DNA of 64,000 bases, taken from NCBI GenBank assembly GCA_963728835.1, contig CAVSKZ010000002.1, positions 124,001 through 188,000 on the forward strand, in the 5' to 3' direction. The number at the start of each line of letters is the position of its first letter. Within the stretch, counting starts at the first letter, position 1. Position numbers and translations under genes: made by a program. The notes under the pieces were generated by a model that worked only from the letters and a program-made list of their open reading frames with translations, did not search any database and was not told the origin of the DNA. Shown piece after piece: positions 9,165-17,800 of the stretch. This stretch comes from VRUE01 sp963728835 (GTDB taxonomy: Bacteria; Actinomycetota; Thermoleophilia; Solirubrobacterales; 70-9).

Positions 9165-10376
9165 ATGTGGTTGGTAATAGTGCCCAAAGCATTTCGTCTT
9201 TGTTGTTGGCTCTCCCTAGCCCTCACACTGGCCGTCTCCTTGGCCGGTTGCGGCAGCGACGGCGATTCCACCTCCGCCTCTACCTCCGGTCTGCCGGAGA
9301 CGATCACGATCGGGGCGGCAATCGCCAAGAGCGGCTACCTCGAGCCTTACGACGCCAGCATCGTCGCCGTCGAACAGCTCGTCGGCGAAATAAACGCCAA
9401 GGGCGGTATAGACGGCAGCAAGCTCAGGGTCATCCAGACCGACAACCGCTCCGACCCCCAGCAGGCCCCGATCGCCGCCCAGCAGGCGATCGAAAGGGGA
9501 GCCGACGTACTGCTGCTCAGCGGCGAGGCGTTCACCGCCACCGCGGCGACGCCGGCCGCCGAAGAAAACGACCTGCTCAACTTCAGCCTCTCCGCCAACG
9601 AACCCGGTTTCGGGCCGCCAACCACCGGTCGGCTCTCGTTCAGCGCCTACCCCAGCGTGCTCAGCGAGGCAAGCGCCAGCGCAAGCTTCATGCGCCAGCG
9701 TGGGATCGAGCGGCCCTTCCTCTTCCGCGACACGGCAATCATCTACGGCAAGGCCGACTGCTCCGGCTTTCAGCAGGCCTGGAAACGCCTCGGTGGCACC
9801 ATCGAGGGCTCCGTCGACTTCAAGAACGAAGACGCATCGGTCGCCAGCCAGGTCAGCCAGCTGAAGAAATCCGATGCAGACGCAGTGATGATGTGCTCCT
9901 ACCCTCCGGGCGGCGCCGCCGCGATCAAGCAGATTCGCGCCGCCGGCATCGACCTGCCGATCATGGCGGCCGGCACCTTCGACGGCGTCTACTGGCTCGA
10001 GGGCATCTCCAATACCGAGGACATCTACGTGCCGCTGAACGGCTCGGCTTACGATCCTCCCGACCGGGCGTCGGCGAATCTGTTCAAGAAGCTCGAACGC
10101 GCCGGCGCCGAAACAGACGTCTCCAGCGTCCTCCTCTCGGCCTACGCCGCCGGCCAGCTGATCACCAAGGCGATCGAAGAGACCGGAAGCATCGACGGCA
10201 ACGTCCTCGCCGACGCCCTCGAGGCACGGCCTCACCAAACCGTCATCGGCAAGATCGACTACACCAAGGACAGTCACTTTACAAACGGCAGCTGGCCGAT
10301 ATACGTGTTTGCGAACGGCGAGCCGAAACTGGTGACCGAACTCACACCAAGCTTCGTCCCTCAGTATGGGGACTAG
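9165..10376 (+). CDS. ABC transporter substrate-binding lipoprotein, branched-chain amino acid type (LivJ/K-like)
   Basis: The 403-residue protein has a lipoprotein signal peptide ending in the lipobox LAGC (Cys about residue 28), then the Peripla_BP_6 start ITIGAAIAKSGYLEPYD and the family strand ADVLLLSGEAFTATAA. It should be a membrane-tethered receptor feeding the livH/livMG/livF transporter encoded on the other strand at 12.3-15.8 kb. The ligand need not be an amino acid; this receptor class also binds amides, urea and aromatic acids. The ATG at 9165 has no strong ribosome site. A GntR regulator follows 80 bases downstream. Confidence 0.88.
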   Translation: MWLVIVPKAFRLCCWLSLALTLAVSLAGCGSDGDSTSASTSGLPETITIGAAIAKSGYLEPYDASIVAVEQLVGEINAKGGIDGSKLRVIQTDNRSDPQQAPIAAQQAIERGADVLLLSGEAFTATAATPAAEENDLLNFSLSANEPGFGPPTTGRLSFSAYPSVLSEASASASFMRQRGIERPFLFRDTAIIYGKADCSGFQQAWKRLGGTIEGSVDFKNEDASVASQVSQLKKSDADAVMMCSYPPGGAAAIKQIRAAGIDLPIMAAGTFDGVYWLEGISNTEDIYVPLNGSAYDPPDRASANLFKKLERAGAETDVSSVLLSAYAAGQLITKAIEETGSIDGNVLADALEARPHQTVIGKIDYTKDSHFTNGSWPIYVFANGEPKLVTELTPSFVPQYGD

Positions 10377-10456
10377 CGGGGATCGCTCCAGGCCCCCGAA
10401 GAGGTGAAAGTACGGGTTGGCATGTGAGTGGCGTCTAAAAGGTATCCTCACACCGA

Positions 10457-11260
10457 ATGGTCAAGCCCACCGAGCCTGTTCGGGGTCGGCCCAAGCAATC
10501 GTCCGACATTCCCCTGGCGGGCTGTGCCAGGCTCGATCGCAGCAGCGACGTACCGCTCTACTTCCAGCTTGCCGCCATCCTGAAGGCATTGCTGGAGGTC
10601 GGAGACTGGGAGGCCGGTGCCCGCTTTGCCTCCGAGCGCGAGATCGAAGAAGAGTTCGACGTCTCCCGCGCGGTGATCAGGCCGGCGCTCGAGCTCCTCG
10701 TCGGCGACGGCGCCATCATCCGGGTCAAGGGATCGGGTGCCTTCGTCGCCCCACCCCGGCGAGAAATCAAGGCAACCGGGCTGGTCAAATTGTCGTCCGA
10801 GTGCAACGACCCGCAGGTGATCACCGTACTCAGCGCACGCAAGCGCCGTCCCGACCGCGTCGTGTCGCACTATCTCGAGATCGAGGACCGGTACACACCG
10901 ATCGCCCACGTAACTGCGCTCATCGACGCCGGCAAGCCTTCGGTCTGCCTCATCGACTCCTACTCCTCGGTCGCGCTCGTCCCCTGGGTGCTTCCCGCCG
11001 CCCAGGCGCTCAAGGCAGGAGGAAGACCGTCAAAGCCAAACATGTCACCCAGCCTCACTCGTGCCACCGTCGCGATCGAGCACACCTTCTTCGGCGATTG
11101 GGGGTCTTCCCAGGTCGGAGCCTCGGCCGGTGACCCGGCGCTGATGGGACGCCTCGTCCAATTCGGCCGGGCGAAGGAGTTGGCCGGGGAGCGCCCACTC
11201 GAGTTCGCCCGCTTCTTCTACCGCGCCGACGGTGCTCAGCTCGCCTTCGAGCTCGGCTGA
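10457..11260 (+). CDS. GntR family transcriptional regulator
   Basis: The 267-residue protein has a GntR winged helix at residues about 30-100 (PLYFQLAAILKALLEVGDW, ASEREIEEEFDVSRAVIRPAL, IIRVKGSGAFVA). The C-terminal part is a poorly conserved ligand-sensing domain, UTRA-like in length. It sits between the substrate-binding protein gene and the convergent Rieske-liv operon, so it is the best candidate regulator of the uptake system. Its 3' end overlaps the 3' end of the Rieske gene by 25 bases (convergent). Confidence 0.88.
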   Translation: MVKPTEPVRGRPKQSSDIPLAGCARLDRSSDVPLYFQLAAILKALLEVGDWEAGARFASEREIEEEFDVSRAVIRPALELLVGDGAIIRVKGSGAFVAPPRREIKATGLVKLSSECNDPQVITVLSARKRRPDRVVSHYLEIEDRYTPIAHVTALIDAGKPSVCLIDSYSSVALVPWVLPAAQALKAGGRPSKPNMSPSLTRATVAIEHTFFGDWGSSQVGASAGDPALMGRLVQFGRAKELAGERPLEFARFFYRADGAQLAFELG

Positions 11261-12285
11261 GGAGAGCGCTCAGCCAGCGCCCGCCGCACGAACTCCGAGC
11301 AGGCCTCCCGGTAGGCGAGCGCGAAGCGGTCGGCGAGGGTGTGGACCTCGACATCCAGGGCGAGCGGCAGATCTGGCGGCTCGATCGCCTCCATGATCCG
11401 GCGGTCCTCGGCGTATAGGCGTTCCTCCGATTCGATCACCTCCTCGACACTGAGCTCGTCGAAGTCCTCGCTCAGGCCCTCGATCCAGTAATGCACCGAC
11501 TCGGTTGCGCTGATTGCCCGCGCCGCGTGCACCAGGCAGCGTTCACCCTTCGTCATGAACATCCGGATCGAGGTGAAGTTCGGGGCAATGACGTGGTTAT
11601 GGCCTTCGCGCAGCGAGTCCCAGGTCCCGTCTCCCCCATCGCCGGTCAGCATCTCCCGGCGCATCGTCACCTCGAGCCCGTCGCGCTCGACCGGAAGAGG
11701 CTCCACCACCTCCGCGACGTCGCCCAGCGTCGTCCGGTGCACGAAAGCGAAATGTGCGACGTCGCGGAAGTTCTCGATTGCCACCCCCATCGCGACCGGC
11801 AGCTCGAACGGCGTGCCGTAGGCCAGCGTCTGCCGATCGGGGTCGAACCAGGGCACGTTCGGCGGCTCGCCAAGTGGCTCCTCCAGCGTCGTCCAGACCA
11901 GGCCCCACTGCTCGCGTGCGGGAAAGGCCGCGATCTGAGCGCGTGGGGGGATCTGGGCCTGGTCTTCAAGCGAGGGAATCCGGGTGCAGGCACCGTCGCG
12001 GCCGTCCCACTCCCAGCCGTGGTAGGGGCACTGGACGCCCTCGCCCTTCACCTCGCCCATCGAGAGCGAAGCGCCGCGGTGGGCACAGCGGTCGGAGACC
12101 ACAGCCGGCTCACCGCTCTCGGTCAGGAAGACCGCGAGGGCCTCGCCAAGCAGGACCGCTCGCTGCGGGCCGTGCTCCAGGTCTTGGATTCTCGCCACCG
12201 GCTGCCAGCAGCGCCGCAACGCCCGCGAGAGTTCCTCGCTGCTCGGGGCTCGGTTCCGGTGCTCTTCGTTCAGGTGCTCGTTCAT
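11236..12285 (-). CDS. Rieske-type aromatic ring-hydroxylating oxygenase, alpha-subunit-like
   Basis: The 349-residue protein has the Rieske [2Fe-2S] ligands in CAHRGASL and CPYHGWEWD (two Cys, two His) and a catalytic-domain motif NFRDVAHFAFVHRTTLG with the His pair expected for mononuclear iron. The length matches the VanA/DdmC-like one-component class of oxygenases rather than the larger two-subunit enzymes. It would need an external reductase and ferredoxin. I chose the ATG at 12285, which has a GGAGG site 6 bases upstream, over an in-frame TTG at 12318. It is the last gene of the liv operon, which suggests that the imported compound is oxidised inside the cell. Confidence 0.9.
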   Translation of the reverse strand: MNEHLNEEHRNRAPSSEELSRALRRCWQPVARIQDLEHGPQRAVLLGEALAVFLTESGEPAVVSDRCAHRGASLSMGEVKGEGVQCPYHGWEWDGRDGACTRIPSLEDQAQIPPRAQIAAFPAREQWGLVWTTLEEPLGEPPNVPWFDPDRQTLAYGTPFELPVAMGVAIENFRDVAHFAFVHRTTLGDVAEVVEPLPVERDGLEVTMRREMLTGDGGDGTWDSLREGHNHVIAPNFTSIRMFMTKGERCLVHAARAISATESVHYWIEGLSEDFDELSVEEVIESEERLYAEDRRIMEAIEPPDLPLALDVEVHTLADRFALAYREACSEFVRRALAERSPQPSSKAS

Positions 12286-12314
12286 CGTCCCTCCTCCGGT
12301 GTTGTCCACTTCGT

Positions 12315-13016
12315 TCAAGGCTGCCCTCCCATGTAAGTGCGCAGCAGGCCGGAATCCCCACGCAGCTCCTCGCGCCCGCCCTGGGCGCGGACCCTGCCGC
12401 CGCCGAGCACGAGGCAGCGGTCGCAGAAGTCGACCGTCCGCGTCGCGTTCTGCTCGACCAGCAACATCGTCGTCCCTTCCTCGCGCAGGCCCGCCAGCAA
12501 CTCGTAGATCAGGTCGATCGTCTTCGGCGCCAGCCCGAGCGAGGGCTCGTCGAGGATCAGCAGCCTCGGCCGGCCGAGCAGCGCGCGGGCGATGGCCAGC
12601 TGTTGCTGCTCGCCGCCCGAGAGCCGGTCGGCGTGCTCCGAGGCTCGCGCGCGAAGGACCGGGAAGCGCTCCAGCGTCCGCTCCATCGCGGTGGCGGCCG
12701 CGCCGTTGCCACGGCCGCCCATCTGCAGGTTCTCCGCCACCGTCAGCGTCTTGAAGACGTGGCGACCCTCGGGGACGAGCGCAAGCCCGAGCCGCGCGAT
12801 CCGCTCCGGCGCCAACCCGTTGACGACGCGGCCCCCGAACAGCACCTCGCCCGAGCTCGGCGGCGTCAGGCCGCAGACCGCTCGCAACACAGAGCTCTTG
12901 CCGGCTCCGTTCGGTCCGATCATTCCCACGACTTCGCCCTCGGCGAGGCTGAGGTCGACGCCGTGCACGACCTCGACGCCGCCGTAGGCGACCTTGACTT
13001 CGCGCAGCTCAAGCAC
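12315..13016 (-). CDS. livF: Branched-chain-type ABC transporter ATP-binding protein LivF
   Basis: The 233-residue ATPase has Walker A GPNGAGKSS, signature LSGGEQQQ, Walker B LLILDEP and the family-specific LVPEGRHVFKTLTVAENL segment of LivF. It pairs with the LivG half of the upstream fusion to power the LivH/LivM channel at the cytoplasmic face. Its start overlaps the end of the livM-livG gene by 8 bases, showing tight translational coupling. Confidence 0.93.
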   Translation of the reverse strand: MLELREVKVAYGGVEVVHGVDLSLAEGEVVGMIGPNGAGKSSVLRAVCGLTPPSSGEVLFGGRVVNGLAPERIARLGLALVPEGRHVFKTLTVAENLQMGGRGNGAAATAMERTLERFPVLRARASEHADRLSGGEQQQLAIARALLGRPRLLILDEPSLGLAPKTIDLIYELLAGLREEGTTMLLVEQNATRTVDFCDRCLVLGGGRVRAQGGREELRGDSGLLRTYMGGQP

Positions 13017-14868
13017 TTGCCGCCACCAGGTAGGAGCTGCCCAGGTAGGCCTCGACCACGGCCGGATCGGCCTGGACCTCCGCCGGTGAGCCGATCCGCA
13101 GCGTGACCCCGTCGTCGATCACCTGCACCTGCGGGCAGAGGCTCATCACCACGCTCATCTCGTGCTCGATCAGGAGGATCCCGCAGCCGAAGTCCACGAG
13201 CACGCCGCGTAGGATCGCGACCAGCTCCTCGCCCTCGACCTCGCTCAGCCCGGCCGCGGGCTCGTCGAGCAACAGGTAGCGGGGCCCGGTGGCGAGGGCG
13301 CGGGCGACCCCCAGCAGGCGCTGGGTCGCCGGCGGCAGCGAGCCCGCCGGGAGCGCCGCTTTCTCGCCCATGCCGAGACGCGCCAGCACGTCGGCGGCAA
13401 TCGCGACAGCTTCCCGCCTGCCGACGCCGACTCCCATCGCACCGACGGCGACGCTCTCCAGAACGCTCAGGTGCGGGAAGGGAAGGGCGGCCTGGAACGT
13501 GCGACTCAGCCCGGCGCGGGCAAGCCGGGCCGGGGGACGGCCGGCAACGTCGGCCCCGTCCAGCCTGACCGTGCCCGCGTCGGGCGCCAGGAAGCCGCTG
13601 AGGACGTTGACGAGCGTCGTCTTTCCGGCGCCGTTCGGCCCGATCAATCCCAGCGCCTCTCCGCGCGGCAGCTGCAGGCCGACGCCCCTCAGCACCCGCA
13701 GGCCTCCGAACGCCACAGAGATTCCCTCGGCACGGAGCGAGCCGTCGGCCACCTCCCCGCCCGCCGCCTGGTCGATTGACCCCCTTATGCGGTGGTCAAT
13801 CGACCCGGCGGCGCGAATCGCCGGCCGACGGGAGAGAAGCCGCCGGAACCAACTCAACTCACCCGCCTCGCGGCCACCGGTGAGCCCATTCGGCATCGCG
13901 ATCATCGTCGCCAGCAGGATCAGGCCCACCCCGATCGCCGTCAGCCCCGGTGTCCGGTCGATCGAGAGGACGCCGAGAAGACGAGCGCCGTCTTCGGCTC
14001 CGCGCAGCACCTCGCTCACGCTGGCCACCGCGATCGCCCCCAGCACCGCTCCGAAGACGCTGCGGGCACCGCCGAGAACGAGCATCGTCACCGTCGTTAC
14101 CGTTGCCCCGAAGTAGAAGGTGGCCGGGTTGAGGACACCGGATTGGTGCACCGCCAGGGCTCCGCCGATCCCGCACAGCGCCCCGCTGAGCGAGAACGCG
14201 ATCAGGCGCTCCCCCATGACGCTGATCCCGAGCGAGCGGGCGGCCACCTCGTTCTCGCGGGTCGCCTGCAGGCGATACCCCCGCGCCGACCATTTGAAGG
14301 CGAGCGCCACGACGACGGCCGCGGCCGCCCAAAGGCCGGCGGACTCGACGCTGGTCGTCCTCGGGATGCTGACCAGCCCGCTGCTCCCGCCGCTCACCGC
14401 GTCCCAGTTGGCAAGCACGTTGTAGACGACGATCAGGAAGGCGAAGGTCGAGATCGGGATCGCCAGGGTCGAGGTCCGCATCAGCGGCAGGCCGACTGCC
14501 GCCGCCAGCAAACCGCAGCCCGCGGCGGCGATCAGGGTCGAGGGGAGCGGGCCGAGCTGGGCCGTGGCGATCAGGTCGGGAAGGCCGGGCGTCTGCAGCA
14601 CGAGGAAGGCGGCCGGCAGGGTGAGCAGCGCCGCGACGTAGGCCCCGGCGCTTGCGAAGCCGAGCTGCCCGAAGGAGTAGACGCCGCTGTTGCCGATGAA
14701 GACCTGCAGGCCGAGGACGATGATCAGGTTGCAGAGGATCGTCGTCACGGTGCCCTGGAAGGAGGGCGTGCCGTTGACGCCGATCGCCACGGTGAGCGCG
14801 ACCAGCGCGAGCGGAGCCAGCAGCGAGACGGCGAGCGAGGAGCGCGAGCGCAGCCGCACCCCGCTCAT
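13009..14868 (-). CDS. livMG: LivM-LivG fusion: ABC permease + ATP-binding protein
   Basis: The single 619-residue chain has a LivM permease (about residues 1-335, many hydrophobic helices, with the motif GGARSVFGAVLGAI) followed by a LivG-type ATPase (about 375-619: Walker A GPNGAGKTT, a modified signature LPPATQRLLGVA and Walker B LLLDEPAAGLS). The two are normally separate genes. The linker at residues about 355-366 reads GSIDHRIRGSID and is encoded by an inverted repeat at 13771-13804. The start overlaps the livH stop by 4 bases. The LivG signature lacks the canonical LSGGQ, as many LivG proteins do. Confidence 0.93.
   Translation of the reverse strand: MSGVRLRSRSSLAVSLLAPLALVALTVAIGVNGTPSFQGTVTTILCNLIIVLGLQVFIGNSGVYSFGQLGFASAGAYVAALLTLPAAFLVLQTPGLPDLIATAQLGPLPSTLIAAAGCGLLAAAVGLPLMRTSTLAIPISTFAFLIVVYNVLANWDAVSGGSSGLVSIPRTTSVESAGLWAAAAVVVALAFKWSARGYRLQATRENEVAARSLGISVMGERLIAFSLSGALCGIGGALAVHQSGVLNPATFYFGATVTTVTMLVLGGARSVFGAVLGAIAVASVSEVLRGAEDGARLLGVLSIDRTPGLTAIGVGLILLATMIAMPNGLTGGREAGELSWFRRLLSRRPAIRAAGSIDHRIRGSIDQAAGGEVADGSLRAEGISVAFGGLRVLRGVGLQLPRGEALGLIGPNGAGKTTLVNVLSGFLAPDAGTVRLDGADVAGRPPARLARAGLSRTFQAALPFPHLSVLESVAVGAMGVGVGRREAVAIAADVLARLGMGEKAALPAGSLPPATQRLLGVARALATGPRYLLLDEPAAGLSEVEGEELVAILRGVLVDFGCGILLIEHEMSVVMSLCPQVQVIDDGVTLRIGSPAEVQADPAVVEAYLGSSYLVAASA
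13771..13804. repeat. Palindrome (family B) translated as the LivM-LivG linker
   Basis: The arms gtcgattgac (13771-13780) and gtcaatcgac (13795-13804) are exact reverse complements. The unit tggtcgattgacccc also occurs at 42394 in an intergenic palindrome. Here the element stays in frame and encodes the inter-domain linker. Confidence 0.75.
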
Positions 14869-15752
14869 ACTCTGGCCTCGCCGGTTGCGGCGCCGAGCAG
14901 GCCCCGCGGCCGGAAGATCAGGATCGCGACCGGGAGGCTGAAGACGATCGCGTCGCGGAAGGGCACAAGGTCCGCCGGCAGGTAGGCCCCGAGAAGGGAG
15001 GAGACGACGCCGAGCAGCAGGCCGCCGAGCACGGCGCCGAACATCCTGCCGAAGCCGCCGATCGTCACCGCGACGAAGCCGATCAGCACCGGCGCAAGGC
15101 CCATCGTCGGCGAGACCTGCCCGGTCTGCATCACCAGGAGCACGCCGACCACCGCGGCAAGCGCCCCGCTGATCGCGAAGGAGAGCGCGATCACCCGGTC
15201 TGCCCGTACGCCGAGCAGCCGCGCCATCTCGAAGTTCTCCGCTGCCGCCCGCATCGCCAGCCCGGCGCGGGTTCGGTAGAGCAGCCAGCCGAGGCCGGCG
15301 AGGACGACCGCCGTAAGACCGAGGGTGAGGAGCTCCAGGTTTGGCACCGAGAGGGCGCCGAGCTCAGTCGACTCGCTGAGCACGCCGGGGGTTGCGACCG
15401 ACTGGGGGCGAGCGTTGACCGCGCCGATGACGACGCTCTGCAGGATCGTCGCCACCGCCAGGGAGGTGACGAGCTGGGCGGACAGATCCGCGTTGCGAAC
15501 CGGCCGGAAGGCAATCCGCTCGGCCACGATCGCGATCAGGACCCCGGTCGCCAGAGCCCCGCCCAGCGCGACGGCGAAGGGCAGCCCGGCGAGGACGTAG
15601 AGGGCGTAAGCGGCGAGCATGATGAACTCGCCGTGGGCGAAGTTCATCATTCCCATCACCGTGTAGACCAGGGTGACCCCAAGCGCGATCAGCGCGTAGA
15701 GGCTGCCGAGCGCAAGCGCGTCGATCAGGTTCTGCGCCAGCTCGGTCACCAC
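14865..15752 (-). CDS. livH: Branched-chain-type ABC transporter permease LivH
   Basis: The 295-residue membrane protein has the LivH start NLIDALALGSLYALIALGVTLVY and the conserved MMNFAHGEFIML segment. About eight hydrophobic helices are visible. It forms the channel together with the LivM half of the fusion. It is the first gene of the leftward operon livH, livMG, livF, Rieske oxygenase. A long palindrome lies upstream at 15855-15922. Confidence 0.93.
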   Translation of the reverse strand: MVTELAQNLIDALALGSLYALIALGVTLVYTVMGMMNFAHGEFIMLAAYALYVLAGLPFAVALGGALATGVLIAIVAERIAFRPVRNADLSAQLVTSLAVATILQSVVIGAVNARPQSVATPGVLSESTELGALSVPNLELLTLGLTAVVLAGLGWLLYRTRAGLAMRAAAENFEMARLLGVRADRVIALSFAISGALAAVVGVLLVMQTGQVSPTMGLAPVLIGFVAVTIGGFGRMFGAVLGGLLLGVVSSLLGAYLPADLVPFRDAIVFSLPVAILIFRPRGLLGAATGEARV

Positions 15753-15854
15753 AACTCAACAATTCTTGAGAGCAAGGCGACCTAGGTTAGCCCGGTACGC
15801 CTCAGTAACGCTCTGAAAACACAGAAGCTTTCCCGCTGTCCCCTAAACGGCGCA

Positions 15855-15922
15855 GGGGCCTGCGGGGGTCCCTGGTCAGGAACTCCCGCGAAGCGGCCTG
15901 ACCAGGGACCCCCGTAGGCCCC
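15855..15922. repeat. 26-bp inverted repeat (one mismatch) between livH and the aldo/keto reductase
   Basis: Arms 15855-15880 and 15897-15922 match at 25 of 26 positions with a 16-base loop; the core is gggggtccctggtcagg. It lies 7 bases after the aldo/keto reductase stop (minus strand) and 103 bases before livH. It may act as a strong terminator or as a dispersed palindromic element. Confidence 0.75.
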
Positions 15923-15928
15923 TTTGGC

Positions 15929-16768
15929 TCAAGGCGCGACGAAAGTTGCCGGGTCAGGGCCGATCCGGCTGGAGCTGTCCAGGTCTTCGATCGCGGCCAT
16001 CTCCTCCCCGGAGAGCTCGAAGTCGAAGACGTCGATGTTCTCGCGAATCCGCTCCGGCGTCACCGACTTGGGGATGACGACGTTTCCCAGTTGCAGGTGC
16101 CAGCGGAGGATCACCTGCGCCGGCGTCTTGCCGTGCCCCTCGGCCACGCGGACGATCGTCTCGTCGTCGAGCAGCGCGCCCTGCGCCAGCGGGCTCCAGG
16201 CCTCGGTGGCGATGTCGTGCTCGGCGTGCCAGGCGCGGAGGTTGGTCTGCTGCATACGCGGGTGAAGCTCGACCTGGTTCACCGTCGGCCGCACCTCCGT
16301 CTCCCGCATCAGCAATTCGAGATCCTCGATGCGGAAGTTGGAGACCCCGATCGTGCGCGCCGCCTCCTCCCTGCGAATCTGCTCGAATGCCCGCCAGGTG
16401 TCGACGAAGCGGCCCTCGGTCGGGACGGGCCAGTGGATCAGGTAGAGGTCGACGTGGTCGAGCCCGAGCCGCTCGAGGCTCGCCTCGAAAGCCACAACCG
16501 TCGACTCGAAGCCCTGCTGGGAGTTCCAAAGCTTGGTGGTGACGAAGTAGTCCTCCCGGGGCAGCCCCGAAGCGGCAAGGGCCCTGCCGACTCCCCTCTC
16601 GTTGCGATAGGCGGCTGCTGTGTCTATGTGCCGATAGCCTGCCTCCAGCGCCAGCTCGACGGCAGCCTGGGTCTCCTCCGGCGGAACCTGGAAAACCCCG
16701 AAGCCAAGTTGCGGGATCTCGATATCGTCGTGGAGGCGGAGGCTCGGCACTGAAGTCGTCTGGTCCAT
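15929..16768 (-). CDS. Aldo/keto reductase
   Basis: The 279-residue TIM-barrel enzyme has the family motifs GYRHIDTAAAYRNE (Asp and Tyr of the tetrad), the catalytic Lys in FVTTKLWN, the His in YLIHWPVP and the NADPH-binding IPKSVTPERIRENI. It is close to 2,5-diketo-gluconate reductase-like enzymes (AKR5 type) and should reduce aldehydes or ketones with NADPH. I start at the ATG 16768, which has an AAAGGA-like site; the frame extends upstream but through unlikely sequence. A short inverted repeat at 16787-16807 lies just upstream. Confidence 0.93.
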   Translation of the reverse strand: MDQTTSVPSLRLHDDIEIPQLGFGVFQVPPEETQAAVELALEAGYRHIDTAAAYRNERGVGRALAASGLPREDYFVTTKLWNSQQGFESTVVAFEASLERLGLDHVDLYLIHWPVPTEGRFVDTWRAFEQIRREEAARTIGVSNFRIEDLELLMRETEVRPTVNQVELHPRMQQTNLRAWHAEHDIATEAWSPLAQGALLDDETIVRVAEGHGKTPAQVILRWHLQLGNVVIPKSVTPERIRENIDVFDFELSGEEMAAIEDLDSSSRIGPDPATFVAP

Positions 16769-16786
16769 TCGAATTCCTTTGCTGTA

Positions 16787-16807
16787 ATGACAGGAAGTTG
16801 CTGTCAT
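16787..16807. promoter_or_regulatory. Candidate operator upstream of the aldo/keto reductase
   Basis: Arms atgacag (16787-16793) and ctgtcat (16801-16807) flank a 7-base spacer, about 20 bases upstream of the aldo/keto reductase start. Position and symmetry suggest a repressor site; no adjacent regulator gene is present. Confidence 0.5.
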
Positions 16808-16918
16808 GAGTAGTACAGCATCCATACCCATTTGAACAGCATCGATGCTCCGCCTTATCGATTTTTTATCCAGGCGGAACAAAGAGCCCGGCGCGGCTTG
16901 TACTCGCCAGTCGGGCCG

Positions 16919-17092
16919 CTAACTAGTCGCCAGGCCGATGGCCAGAAGCGGGAAGGCCAGCATCACGCCGAGATAGGCGCCGATCGCGGCGCCGGCGCGG
17001 AGGCCGGTGGAGCTGGAGCGAGCGCCGGCGAAGACGCCGATGAGGAAGATGAAGCCGGCGAGGCCGAGGCCGATCCAGAAGACGTCAGGCAT
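16919..17092 (-). CDS. Small hydrophobic membrane protein
   Basis: A 57-residue frame starts MPDVFWIGLGLAGFIFLIG and contains two hydrophobic segments (about residues 4-20 and 32-55) separated by a short polar turn with Arg-Ser-Ser-Ser. I do not recognise a family. Start at ATG 17092, stop at 16919. It stands alone between the aldo/keto reductase and the phosphoesterase. Confidence 0.6.
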   Translation of the reverse strand: MPDVFWIGLGLAGFIFLIGVFAGARSSSTGLRAGAAIGAYLGVMLAFPLLAIGLATS

Positions 17093-17180
17093 GAGCGCGG
17101 GCGAGACTATCGAACCTGCCCGCCGACGGGGCGGGCAGGAGCCTGACGCGGGCGAAGCGGCAAATCGCTAGGTTGCGCGC

Positions 17181-17777
17181 GTGAAGCTCCTAGCCTTCAG
17201 CGACCTGCACCGCGACCTGAAAAGGGCGGGCCAGCTGGTCAAGATGTCCGAGAAAGCCGACGTCGTGATCGGCGCCGGCGATTTCGCCTCCGTGCACGAG
17301 GGCCTGGAGGAGACGATCGACGCCCTCTCGGCGATCGAAGCCCCGACCATCCTGGTCCCCGGCAACAACGAGACCGACGATGCCCTGCGCGAGGCCACCG
17401 CCGGCTGGAGGGCGGCGACGGTCCTGCACGGGGGCGTGATGACGATCGCGGGTGTCGAGTTCTTCGGCCTCGGCGCAGGCGTCCCGGTGACGCCGTGGGA
17501 GTGGAGCTTCGACCTCGACGAGGAGAAGGCGGCCGTGATGCTCACCCTCTGCCCGCGCGACGCCGTCCTCGTCCTGCACTCGCCGCCCCACGGCCACTGC
17601 GACTCGGGCGGCTCCGGCGATCATTTCGGCAGCCACGCCCTGCTGCGCACGATCGAAGAAAAGGAACCGCGCCTGGCGGTCTGCGGTCACATCCACGAGT
17701 CGTGGGGCTGCACGAGCAAGGTCGGCAGGACGCCGGTCCACAACCTGGGCCCGAAAGGCACCTGGCTCGAGGTCTAG
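17181..17777 (+). CDS. Metallophosphoesterase
   Basis: The 198-residue protein shows the calcineurin-like metal motifs in order: FSDLHRD (residues 6-12), GAGDF, GNNE (replacing GNHD), HSPPHGHCD and CGHIHES. This set coordinates two metal ions for phosphoester hydrolysis. The size is that of small stand-alone phosphoesterases, and the substrate is unknown. The start is a GTG at 17181. Confidence 0.92.
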   Translation: MKLLAFSDLHRDLKRAGQLVKMSEKADVVIGAGDFASVHEGLEETIDALSAIEAPTILVPGNNETDDALREATAGWRAATVLHGGVMTIAGVEFFGLGAGVPVTPWEWSFDLDEEKAAVMLTLCPRDAVLVLHSPPHGHCDSGGSGDHFGSHALLRTIEEKEPRLAVCGHIHESWGCTSKVGRTPVHNLGPKGTWLEV

Positions 17778-17800
17778 CGGTTGCGTCGGCCGAGCGGGCG

